This document shows, piece after piece, positions 1-6,533 of a stretch of 8,462 bases of DNA. Both the position numbers and the translations under genes were made by a program. The number at the start of each line of letters is the position of its first letter. Position 1 is the first letter of the stretch. The notes under the pieces are model-generated. The model did no database searches. It was not told the origin of the DNA and was given only the letters and a program-made list of their open reading frames with translations. The stretch comes from an uncultured Gammaproteobacteria bacterium (GTDB taxonomy: Bacteria; Pseudomonadota; Gammaproteobacteria; Acidiferrobacterales; CAJVXG01). Where the stretch lies: contig CAJVXG010000060.1 in assembly GCA_913009215.1 (NCBI GenBank), positions 1 to 8,462 on the forward strand, in the 5' to 3' direction.

Positions 1-1827
1 CGGGGGCGCAATATTAAAATCGGCACACTAACCGTTGTCGCCAGTCTCTCGGGTGTATATCGACGCCTGTTCAACAGGGTCTGGGTTATCCTTGTCAGCA
101 ATGCCATCAAGACATTCCTCGTTGCGGCATTCATTTTGTTCATTTTCCACATCCTGGTTACGAAGCATTTGGCCAGGATTGCAGATTTTGCACGTAAGCT
201 AGATGTCAAGAAACTGGGTAAGCGGCTCAGTCTGGAGAGAAAAACAGACCCAACGCATAAACCTGATGAGCTTGCCCAGGTAACAAACGCTATCAACGAA
301 ATGACCAAGAGACTCAATGAGGACATTACGACGATCCGACGGACAGAAGAAAAATTTCAGGGGCTGCTTGAATCAGCGCCGGACGCGATCGTTATCGCCG
401 ATACTGAAGGTAGAATTACCCTGGTCAATTCGCAGACAGAGGAATTATTCGGTTACCCGCGCGAGGAGCTGCTTGGAAAACCCGTCGAAACCCTGATACC
501 TGCACGTTATCGCAACGCACATCCAGGCCACCGGGCGAATTTTCTGACAAAACCCCACACCCGGCACATGGGCGCCGGTCTGGAGCTCAATGGGTTACAC
601 AGGGATGGCCGTGAGTTCCCCATCGAGATCAGTCTCAGTCCGATCAAGGCAGAGGATGGATTACTGGTAATCAGCGATATCCGGGACATCTCCGAGCGCA
701 GGCGGATGGAAACCCTGACCGGGCGGCTCGGCCGTATTCTGGACCGCTCATCCAACGAGATTTACGTCTTTGATGCCGAGTCCCTGCACTTCATTCAGGC
801 CAACCAGGGGGCGCAGCAGAATCTCGGCTACACCATGGAGGAACTGGAGCAGTTAACGCCACTGGACCTGAAACCGGAATTTAGTAAAGACGAGTTTGAT
901 GTGCTGATTGAACCCCTGCGTACGGCCGAGAAGGACCAGATTGTTTTCGAAACCATTCATAAACGCAAAGACGGCACAACCTATCCGGTCGAAGTCCGGC
1001 TGCAACTCTCTCGCCAGGAGAAACCTGCCGTGTTTGTTGCCGTTATTCAGGATATCAGTGAACGAAGGCTGGCAGAGCGAACCCTGAAAAAACATGCCGA
1101 GGAGCTGGAACGCTCAAATGCCGAACTGGAGCGCTTCGCCTATGTGGCCTCGCATGATTTGCAGGAGCCTCTACGTATGGTAGCGAGCTACGTACAATTA
1201 CTGCAGCGTCGATATCAGGGCAAGCTCGATAAAGACGCAGACGAATTCATCGCCTATGCCGTTGACGGCGCCAGCCAGATGAAATTACTGATCAACGATC
1301 TGCTGGCCTACTCGCGCGTCGGTTCAAATAGCAAATCATTCGAGACAATGGATGTCGAGACGGCGCTGGAAAAGGCGCTGGCCAATCTCAAGGCGGCCAT
1401 CAATGAGAATGATGCCGAGATTACCCATGGACCGCTGCCCACGGTTTTTGCGGATGACGGCCAGTTGACGCTACTGTTCCAGAATCTCATCGGCAACGCC
1501 ATCAAGTTCCACAGCAAAAAAACCCCCCGGATTCAGGTGTCTGCGGAACAGGATTCGAAGGGATGGGTTTTCTCTATCCAGGACAACGGCATCGGCATCG
1601 ATCCGGAATATGTCGAGCGTATATTCATTATCTTCCAGCGTCTCCATACCAGGGAGGATTACCCGGGCACCGGTATCGGCCTGGCGATATGCAAGAAGAT
1701 AGTCGAATGCCATGGCGGGCGTATCTGGGTCGAGTCAACCCCTGGCAAGGGCACGAAATTTTATTTCACTTTACCATATAAACAAGAGGTCGAAGGATAT
1801 GACAAACAACAACGGCAAGCCCATTGA
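1..1827 (+). CDS. Membrane sensor histidine kinase (TM-HAMP-PAS-PAS-HisKA-HATPase_c), 5' end outside window
   Basis: The frame is open from base 1 to the TGA at 1825-1827, so the true start lies upstream and 608 residues are visible. Numbering from base 1, residues 1-28 look like the end of an extracytoplasmic sensor region. A hydrophobic segment (about 29-53) follows, then a HAMP-like linker (about 54-110). PAS1 (about 118-235) and PAS2 (about 240-360) each end in a DISERR motif. The HisKA H-box reads ASHDLQEPLRM with the phospho-accepting His at nt 1153-1155. The ATPase has an N-box (NLIGNAIKFH, Asn at nt 1495), a G1 box (DNGIGI, nt 1582) and a G2 box (GTGIGLAICKK, nt 1666), so the kinase looks catalytically complete. 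The ATPase ending resembles bacteriophytochrome-type kinases that pair with Rcp1 regulators. By family knowledge it autophosphorylates on His and passes phosphate to a receiver; the likely partner is the overlapping downstream regulator. The signal is unknown. Confidence 0.93.
   Translation, partial: RGRNIKIGTLTVVASLSGVYRRLFNRVWVILVSNAIKTFLVAAFILFIFHILVTKHLARIADFARKLDVKKLGKRLSLERKTDPTHKPDELAQVTNAINEMTKRLNEDITTIRRTEEKFQGLLESAPDAIVIADTEGRITLVNSQTEELFGYPREELLGKPVETLIPARYRNAHPGHRANFLTKPHTRHMGAGLELNGLHRDGREFPIEISLSPIKAEDGLLVISDIRDISERRRMETLTGRLGRILDRSSNEIYVFDAESLHFIQANQGAQQNLGYTMEELEQLTPLDLKPEFSKDEFDVLIEPLRTAEKDQIVFETIHKRKDGTTYPVEVRLQLSRQEKPAVFVAVIQDISERRLAERTLKKHAEELERSNAELERFAYVASHDLQEPLRMVASYVQLLQRRYQGKLDKDADEFIAYAVDGASQMKLLINDLLAYSRVGSNSKSFETMDVETALEKALANLKAAINENDAEITHGPLPTVFADDGQLTLLFQNLIGNAIKFHSKKTPRIQVSAEQDSKGWVFSIQDNGIGIDPEYVERIFIIFQRLHTREDYPGTGIGLAICKKIVECHGGRIWVESTPGKGTKFYFTLPYKQEVEGYDKQQRQAH
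1784..1789 (+). promoter_or_regulatory. Ribosome binding site of the response regulator, inside the kinase gene
   Basis: AAGAGG lies 9 nt before the ATG at 1799. This supports that start over an upstream in-frame start at 1712, which lies within the conserved kinase ATPase domain and would add 29 residues unlike any receiver. Because the site is inside the kinase coding sequence, translation of the two genes is probably coupled. Confidence 0.7.
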
Positions 1828-2248
1828 GATCCTGCTAATTGAAGACAATCCAGGGGATGTACGGTTAACAGAGGAAGTACTGAAGGAAAACAAGCTACGC
1901 AACAACCTGAGCGTGGCCCGGGATGGCGAAGAGGCGCTGGCCTTTCTGCGGAAGCAGGGAAAGTACGGCAAGGCTATTCGCCCGGACCTGATCTTGCTGG
2001 ATCTCAACCTGCCGAAAAAAGACGGTCGTGAGGTGCTGGAAGAAATCAAGGCCGATGAAAACATCAAACGCATCCCGGTCGTGGTGCTGACTACCTCGGC
2101 GGCCGATAAAGATATCTTCATGAGCTATGAGAACAATGCAAATTGTTACATCACCAAGCCCGTAGACCTGGAGAAATTTATCAACGTGGTGCAAGCCATT
2201 GAGAACTTCTGGCTGACCATCGTGAAACTGCCGAAAAACGGTGTGTGA
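1799..2248 (+). CDS. Single-domain response regulator, Rcp1-like receiver
   Basis: The protein has 149 residues and is a CheY-like receiver with no output domain. Visible motifs are the acidic pair E15-D16 in IEDNPGD, the phospho-acceptor D68 in LLDLNLP, the switch T98 in VVLTTS and the conserved K120 in the ITKP motif. The DNPGDVRLT and LNLPKKDG signatures are typical of the Rcp1 family, which partners phytochrome-like and other PAS-containing kinases. The ATG at 1799 overlaps the kinase end by 29 nt, so the pair is almost certainly one transcription and translation unit. It is likely phosphorylated by that kinase and acts by protein-protein contact or as a phosphate sink or relay. The target is not visible; the downstream multidomain c-di-GMP protein is a candidate by position only. 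Confidence 0.93.
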   Translation: MTNNNGKPIEILLIEDNPGDVRLTEEVLKENKLRNNLSVARDGEEALAFLRKQGKYGKAIRPDLILLDLNLPKKDGREVLEEIKADENIKRIPVVVLTTSAADKDIFMSYENNANCYITKPVDLEKFINVVQAIENFWLTIVKLPKNGV

Positions 2249-2292
2249 TCTGCCTTCATGGACATACTAAAGCACACGTTCTGTAGTGAAAT

Positions 2293-2317
2293 AAAGGGCC
2301 GGTGAATGCCGCTCTTT
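2293..2317 (+). terminator. Weak candidate terminator hairpin after the response regulator
   Basis: AAAGGGC (2293-2299) can pair with GCTCTTT (2311-2317) with one G-U pair and an 11-nt loop, 45 nt past the regulator's stop. The following bases (AATCATTTAA) are not a real U-tract, so termination would be weak. The same dyad lies about 50-70 bp upstream of the predicted sigma-54 start site and could instead bind a protein. Confidence 0.3.
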
Positions 2318-2337
2318 AATCATTTAAACGGCGAGGC

Positions 2338-2353
2338 TGGCCCGGAAATTGCA
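2338..2353 (+). promoter_or_regulatory. Sigma-54 (RpoN) promoter for the c-di-GMP enzyme gene
   Basis: The sequence TGGCCCG-GAAA-TTGCA matches the sigma-54 consensus TGGCACG-N4-TTGCW at every defined position except the A after TGGC, which is C. The invariant GG and GC are exactly 10 bases apart and a pyrimidine precedes TGGC. The predicted transcription start is about 2364, giving a leader of about 155 nt before the ATG at 2519. Sigma-54 promoters need an AAA+ enhancer-binding protein, normally bound 80-150 bp upstream, which here would be near the 3' end of the regulator gene. I could not identify its site. Confidence 0.6.
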
Positions 2354-2376
2354 GTTACTTGGGCTAAATTTATAGT
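2349..2376 (+). promoter_or_regulatory. Possible sigma-70-like promoter overlapping the sigma-54 site
   Basis: TTGCAG (2349-2354) and TATAGT (2371-2376) are spaced by 16 bases. The -10 box matches TATAAT at 5 of 6 positions; the -35 is poorer. The -35 reuses the TTGCA of the sigma-54 -12 element, so the two readings compete. The region is AT-rich and chance matches are common. Confidence 0.3.
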
Positions 2377-2462
2377 ATTGCTGCATTTTCTGCTTTACTT
2401 AAACAAATAATATTATTCTCTCCCTGGCCAGCGGCAGAGCAGTTCCGTAGAGGCAGTACTAT
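2372..2462 (+). other. Possible structured 5' leader of the c-di-GMP enzyme mRNA
   Basis: ATAGTATTGC (2372-2381) can pair with GCAGTACTAT (2453-2462) through nine Watson-Crick pairs and one U-G pair, closing a 71-nt internal domain. That domain contains the self-complementary CTGGCCAG and several CTGC/GCAG combinations. I do not recognise a known riboswitch; in particular I see no GEMM c-di-GMP aptamer core. The pairing may be chance. Confidence 0.2.
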
Positions 2463-2518
2463 CTAAAACTGGAAAAGGGTCAAGCAAGATTTGCGAGATG
2501 ACGAGTCGGTAAGATAGG

Positions 2519-5500
2519 ATGAATACCAAATCCACCAAGATTTTACTGGTTGAAGACAATCCCGGTGACGCCCGCCTGGTACAGGAGATGCTGGCGGATC
2601 TGGGTCCTGACAGATTTGCCCTGGAGCACGTCGGTTCCCTTGGCGAGGCGCTGTCATGTCTCAACAAAACCAAATTCGATGTCGTCCTGCTGGACCTGTG
2701 TCTGCCGGATTCAGGGGCCCTGGACAGTCTCACCCGCATCCAGGCCGCCGCTCCCCGCATCCCGGTTGTTGTACTGAGCGGCCATGATGACGATGCCATT
2801 GCGCTACAGTGTGTGCAAAGTGGCGCCCAGGACTACCTGGTCAAGGGTAAAGGAGACAGTGAGGTACTTTCCCGTTCGCTGCGATATGCCATCGAGCGTC
2901 AGCAGATTGAGGAAACGCTGCGGGAACGTGAAGAAAACCTCCTGGCGCTGATGGAAAATGCGCATGACGGCATCCTGGTAAATAAAAACGACAAACATAT
3001 CTTTGCCAACCAGCAAATGGCCGAAATGCTGGGCTACCCTGTGGAAGAACTCATCGGTACCGGTATTGATGATCTGGTTCATCCTGATTTTCACAATATT
3101 GTCAAAAAGAGACACCTGCGGCGCCTGCAAGGCAAACCGGAACCAAATCAATATATGATCGATTTTATCAGTAAGGATGGAGAACGTATTCCAGCGGAAA
3201 TAACGGCCTCGATCACACAATGGCAGGGATATCCCGCCGTTCTGGTGATAATCCGGGACATTCGTGGACGCAAACGGGTAGAACAAGAAATGTTGGCGCG
3301 GGCGCACCAGCAGGCGGCCGTGGCTGAACTGGGACAATACGCGTTATCGGGTATTGACCTCGATGCACTGATGGACCGGGCCGTAGGAATCGTTGCCGGC
3401 ACCCTGGGTGCGGAGTACTGCAAGGTGCTGGAATTGCTGCCTGATGGCAGCGCGTTTCTGCTGCGTGCTGGCGAAGGCTGGATGGAGGGTCTGGTGGGCC
3501 AGGCCACGGTGGATACCGGAATGGGTTCGCAGGCCGGGTTTACCCTGATTTCCAAGGCGGCTGTAATCGTCGAGGATCTCCGCGAGGAGAAAAGATTCAA
3601 AGGGCCAAAGCTGCTTCATGACCACGGGGTGATCAGCGGCATGAGCATCATCATCCATGGCCAGGGTCAGCCATTCGGCGTTCTCGGCGTACACACCCGT
3701 GAATTACGGGAATTCACTCGCGATGACATCAATTTCCTACGGGCGGTAGCCAACGTCCTGACCGGCGCCATAGAACGCAAGCAAGCGGAAGAGATACTGC
3801 GCGAGAGCGAGGAGAAGATACGGCTGCTGCTCGAGTCCACCGGTGAGGCGATCTACGGTCTGGACCTGGATGGCAACTGTACCTTTGCCAACAGCGCCTG
3901 TCTCAAGCTCCTGGGTTACGATGAGCTGACCGAATTGCTCGGCAAGAACATGCACACATTAACCCATCACACGCGAACGGACGGCAGCTCCCACCCCCCG
4001 GAAAAGTGTTACATCTACCAGGCATACAGGGCAGGCAAAGGTACCCATTTCGAAGACGACTTGCTATGGCGCAAGGATGGCAGCAGTTTCCCCGCCGAGT
4101 GCTGGTCGTATCCAATTCTACGTGCCGGTGAGATTATAGGGTGTGTGGTAACGTTCATCGACAATACTGAACGCAAACAGGCGAAGACACAGATGACTAA
4201 GCTGTCCAACGCCCTGGAGCAAACAGCAGACTCTGTCGTGATTACCGACAACAAGGGGATAGTTGAATATGTCAATCCCGCATTTGAAGGCATGACGGGT
4301 TTCACAAGGGCAGAGGCCATTGGTAAAAAACCAAGCATCATCAAATCAGGCAAGCATGGTCTTGTCTTCTATAAGCACCTCTGGGAGACAATTCTGGAGG
4401 GAGGGGTGTTTAGTGATGTGTTCATCAACCGCAGAAAGGATGGCTCGCTCTACTACGAGGAAAAAACCATCACACCGCTCAAGGATGCGCAGGGAAATAT
4501 CACTCACTTCATTTCCACCGGCAAGGACATCACCGAGCGCATGCAAACCCAGGAACGCTTGCATTATCTCGCGCACCATGACGTACTGACTGAATTACCG
4601 AATCGCGTGCTGTTTATGGATCGCCTGGAACATACGTTATTACAGGCCCGCAGGTCGCAGCGCCTGATAGCCGTGCTTTTTCTGGATATGGACCGGTTCA
4701 AGAATATTAACGATACCCTGGGACATGATGTTGGTGACCGCATGCTCCAGGCTTTTGGTGCGCGCCTGCGTGAGTGTGTGCGTGAAGGCGATACGGTTGC
4801 CCGGCTCGGTGGTGACGAGTTCGCCATTGTACTCGAAGATATTGCCCACGTGGATGATGTACCGGCAACAGCCAAGAAGATCCTGAATGCCTTTGAACAA
4901 CCGTTTCATGATAATGGACGTGAGCTGTTCATAACCGGCAGTATCGGTATCAGCCTCCATCCCGATGACGGCATGGACGCCAATACGCTGCTGAAGAACG
5001 CAGACACGGCCATGTACCGCGCCAAAGACACGGGGCGTAATAACTATCATTTCTATTCGGCCGACATGAGCGCCAAGGCCTTCGAGCGACTAATGCTGGA
5101 AACCAGCCTGCGCCATGCGCTCGAGCGTCAGGAGTTCCTGCTCTACTACCAACCGCAGGTAGACATGAATACCAACAAAATAGTCGGTGCTGAGGCCCTG
5201 TTACGCTGGCAGCATCCGGAGCAGGGGCTGGTTTCACCAGCCGAGTTTATCCCGCTGCTGGAAGACACCGGCCTTATTGTCCCCGTGGGAGAATGGGTGT
5301 TACAAACTGCCTGCAACCAGGCTATGGCGTGGGTCAAGGCCGGGCTCCCCCCGATAAATCTGGCTGTCAATCTGTCAAGCAGACAGTTCGGAACATTAAA
5401 CCTGGCGGACGTTATTAACAGGATACTGGAGAATACCGGTTTCGATCCCACCCGGCTGGAACTGGAGATCACCGAGAGTGTGATTATGGGAAATGCCCAG

Positions 5501-5866
5501 GAAACAATTAACACCCTGAATACCCTGGGCAAGATGGGGATCAAGTTTGCCATCGACGATTTCGGCACCGGCTATTCATCCCTGAGTTATCTGAAACGTT
5601 TTCCTATCCACACCCTCAAGATCGATTATTCGTTTGTGCACGATATTACTACCGACCCGGACAATGCCGCCATCGTCATGACCATTATCGCCATGGCCAA
5701 CAACCTGAATTTGATGGTGGTTGCTGAAGGTGTGGAAACCGAAGGCGAGTTTGCCTTCTTACAGGCCTATGGCTGTGATTACATGCAAGGATACCTGTTT
5801 AGCAAGCCGGTACCAGCCGAGGCATTCAAGGAACTGCTGGAGAAGGAACAGCGCTTGAAAGACTGA
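2519..5866 (+). CDS. Multidomain c-di-GMP synthase/phosphodiesterase (REC-PAS-GAF-PAS-PAS-GGDEF-EAL)
   Basis: This soluble protein of 1115 residues has no visible membrane segment. A receiver (about 5-125) carries E12-D13, phospho-acceptor D59, S87 and K109. PAS1 (about 140-250), a GAF domain (about 265-420), PAS2 (about 430-555) and PAS3 (about 560-680) follow. The GGDEF domain (about 685-850) has an exact GGDEF active site at 764-768 and an RxxD inhibitory site (REGD, 755-758) five residues before it. The EAL domain (about 855-1110) has EALLRW at 892, EITE at 983-986, DDFGTGYS at 1013-1020, LKID with K1034, AEGVE at 1069-1073 and QGYLFSKP at 1090-1097. Both catalytic centres therefore look competent: two GTP to c-di-GMP, and c-di-GMP to pGpG. 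The net direction is presumably set by receiver phosphorylation and PAS/GAF ligands. An in-frame TAA at 2510-2512 excludes earlier starts. The Shine-Dalgarno is weak, since the AGG touches the ATG. Confidence 0.95.
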   Translation: MNTKSTKILLVEDNPGDARLVQEMLADLGPDRFALEHVGSLGEALSCLNKTKFDVVLLDLCLPDSGALDSLTRIQAAAPRIPVVVLSGHDDDAIALQCVQSGAQDYLVKGKGDSEVLSRSLRYAIERQQIEETLREREENLLALMENAHDGILVNKNDKHIFANQQMAEMLGYPVEELIGTGIDDLVHPDFHNIVKKRHLRRLQGKPEPNQYMIDFISKDGERIPAEITASITQWQGYPAVLVIIRDIRGRKRVEQEMLARAHQQAAVAELGQYALSGIDLDALMDRAVGIVAGTLGAEYCKVLELLPDGSAFLLRAGEGWMEGLVGQATVDTGMGSQAGFTLISKAAVIVEDLREEKRFKGPKLLHDHGVISGMSIIIHGQGQPFGVLGVHTRELREFTRDDINFLRAVANVLTGAIERKQAEEILRESEEKIRLLLESTGEAIYGLDLDGNCTFANSACLKLLGYDELTELLGKNMHTLTHHTRTDGSSHPPEKCYIYQAYRAGKGTHFEDDLLWRKDGSSFPAECWSYPILRAGEIIGCVVTFIDNTERKQAKTQMTKLSNALEQTADSVVITDNKGIVEYVNPAFEGMTGFTRAEAIGKKPSIIKSGKHGLVFYKHLWETILEGGVFSDVFINRRKDGSLYYEEKTITPLKDAQGNITHFISTGKDITERMQTQERLHYLAHHDVLTELPNRVLFMDRLEHTLLQARRSQRLIAVLFLDMDRFKNINDTLGHDVGDRMLQAFGARLRECVREGDTVARLGGDEFAIVLEDIAHVDDVPATAKKILNAFEQPFHDNGRELFITGSIGISLHPDDGMDANTLLKNADTAMYRAKDTGRNNYHFYSADMSAKAFERLMLETSLRHALERQEFLLYYQPQVDMNTNKIVGAEALLRWQHPEQGLVSPAEFIPLLEDTGLIVPVGEWVLQTACNQAMAWVKAGLPPINLAVNLSSRQFGTLNLADVINRILENTGFDPTRLELEITESVIMGNAQETINTLNTLGKMGIKFAIDDFGTGYSSLSYLKRFPIHTLKIDYSFVHDITTDPDNAAIVMTIIAMANNLNLMVVAEGVETEGEFAFLQAYGCDYMQGYLFSKPVPAEAFKELLEKEQRLKD

Positions 5867-5931
5867 TTTCCCTGGATGTTCTTATCGGTGGTTTCTCGAA
5901 GTGTTTCCTGAAGGCATTGCACGTAGCCATA

Positions 5932-5954
5932 GAAAAAGACGGCACCGGTGTCTT
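5932..5954 (-). terminator. Rho-independent terminator of the small minus-strand gene
   Basis: Read on the minus strand, AAGAC (5954-5950) pairs with GTCTT (5940-5936) around a 9-nt loop and is followed by further T residues (5935-5932). It lies 20 nt past the stop of the 64-residue gene. The stem is short, but the T-run gives it the right polarity for the minus strand and the wrong one for the plus strand. I see no strong terminator for the c-di-GMP gene in 5867-5930. Confidence 0.45.
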
Positions 5955-5973
5955 AAAATAATAAAAAAATGAA

Positions 5974-6168
5974 TCAGCCCTGACTACCAAATTCCTTAGC
6001 CAGCATTTGCGCAATACCTTTAATAATATCGATAAACTTATCGACACCAGCCTGATCATCGTTTCTGCGACATTCATTTAAAGCAGAAAGAGCAATATTC
6101 ATGGCGGCATGATAATTGCCTTTATCTACAAAATCCTGAATTCTGTCTGTTTCTAATTCAATATCCAA
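5974..6168 (-). CDS. Small conserved-looking hypothetical protein (64 aa), TTG start
   Basis: The reading frame gives a well-behaved, acidic, mostly helical protein without Trp or Pro. It starts MDIELETDRIQDFVDKGNY and ends AQMLAKEFGSQG. Residues 14-45 follow a helix-turn-helix pattern (GNYHAAMNIALSAL, then DQAGVDKFIDIIKGI) like a single TPR-type repeat, which suggests a protein-binding role. I recognise the style from small gammaproteobacterial hypotheticals but cannot name a family. The start must be TTG at 6168, because an in-frame TAA lies five codons upstream with no ATG or GTG between that would make a better start. An AGG lies 7 nt before it. The gene converges with the c-di-GMP gene and has its own terminator candidate. 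Function unknown. Confidence 0.72.
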   Translation of the reverse strand: MDIELETDRIQDFVDKGNYHAAMNIALSALNECRRNDDQAGVDKFIDIIKGIAQMLAKEFGSQG

Positions 6169-6175
6169 TTTAAAA

Positions 6176-6180
6176 CCTGT
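6176..6180 (-). promoter_or_regulatory. Ribosome binding site deciding the TTG start
   Basis: Minus-strand ACAGG, with AGG 7 nt before TTG at 6168, is at normal Shine-Dalgarno distance and supports the non-ATG start. The next in-frame ATG (22 codons in) would cut off the most conserved-looking N-terminal part. Confidence 0.5.
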
Positions 6181-6219
6181 TTACCCCGGGCTCAGTCGAT
6201 AGAATATTTCATAATACCA

Positions 6220-6386
6220 GGAAACCCCTGATTAATTCGTCATTCCGGCTGACGCAAAGCAGAGAGCCGGAATCCAGATCTTTTTAATTTTATTGATGCG
6301 TTTCTTCTGCGCTCCGGCGTGACGTACAGGAGGTACTAATACTGTGGAGGCCATGGACGGCCGGGAGCAGTGTCGCCGGAGTGACG
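6220..6386. repeat. Degenerate copy of the MITE-like palindromic element, with an insertion in one hairpin loop
   Basis: The left part, 6220-6238 (GGAAACCCCTGATTAATTC), matches the terminal repeat of the intact element at 6809-6938, which lies in the opposite orientation. It is followed by the shared CGTCATTCCGG and a 9-bp hairpin, ATTCCGGCT (6242-6250) with AGCCGGAAT (6265-6273). On the far side the arm CTCCGGCG (6312-6319) pairs with CGCCGGAG (6374-6381), but the 4-nt loop of the intact copy is replaced by over 50 nt containing GTACAGGAGGTACTAATAC and GGCCATGGACGGCC. The second terminal repeat is not recognisable after 6386. No protein is encoded. This accounts for most of the gap after the small gene. 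Confidence 0.6.
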
Positions 6387-6413
6387 ATGACTCTTCACAC
6401 AATGAAAATGTAG

Positions 6414-6449
6414 GGCGGGTTAGGCACGGTGTTTGTGCCGTAACCCGCC
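6414..6449. repeat. REP-like hairpin at the head of repeat copy 1
   Basis: GGCGGGTTA (6414-6422) pairs with TAACCCGCC (6441-6449). After a bulged G, GGCAC (6423-6427) pairs with GTGCC (6435-6439), leaving the loop GGTGTTT. Intergenic palindromes of the GGCGGGTTA...TAACCCGCC type are common in proteobacterial genomes. The corresponding hairpin in copy 2 is at 8295-8330. Confidence 0.65.
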
Positions 6450-6484
6450 GAATGTGCCAATAATGCGTTGTGTTGCTACACTTA

Positions 6485-6533
6485 GAATCTCTCCGAGATT
6501 CATTAAGTACTTCCTAAACCTGCTCCGCAGGTT
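6485..6533. repeat. Twin perfect hairpins with identical geometry
   Basis: GAATCTCTCCGAGATTC (6485-6501) and AACCTGCTCCGCAGGTT (6517-6533) are each 17 nt with a perfect 7-bp stem and the same TCC triloop, 15 nt apart. The segment is absent from repeat copy 2, where the flanking GCGTT and CAACGC are close together. It may therefore be an insertion into copy 1. There is no T-run, so they are not ordinary terminators. Confidence 0.5.

Noticed and set aside
136..138. TTG at 136 as the start of the histidine kinase
   Set aside because: The frame is open back to base 1 with matching sensor-domain and membrane sequence, and the TTG lies inside the hydrophobic segment.
1712..1798. Longer response regulator starting at 1712
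   Set aside because: The extra 29 residues overlap the kinase ATPase domain in another frame and have no receiver character; ATG 1799 has a good Shine-Dalgarno.
2241..2277. GTGTG...CACAC dyad as an enhancer-binding site for the sigma-54 promoter
   Set aside because: Arms are only 5 bp with a 27-nt gap and partly coding; too weak to call.
2364..2518. c-di-GMP (GEMM) riboswitch in the leader
   Set aside because: I could not find the conserved aptamer core or a GNRA loop with its receptor; only a closing stem is visible.
6201..6216. Minus-strand -10 boxes (TATTAT, TATTCT) as promoter of the small gene
   Set aside because: No acceptable -35 lies at 16-18 bases; the AT-rich region makes such matches likely by chance.
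6414..6449. Integron attC site (GTTAGGC and GTAAC boxes)
   Set aside because: The boxes are in the inside-out order for attC (GTT...AAC rather than AAC...GTT), and the inner box is not RYYYAAC.
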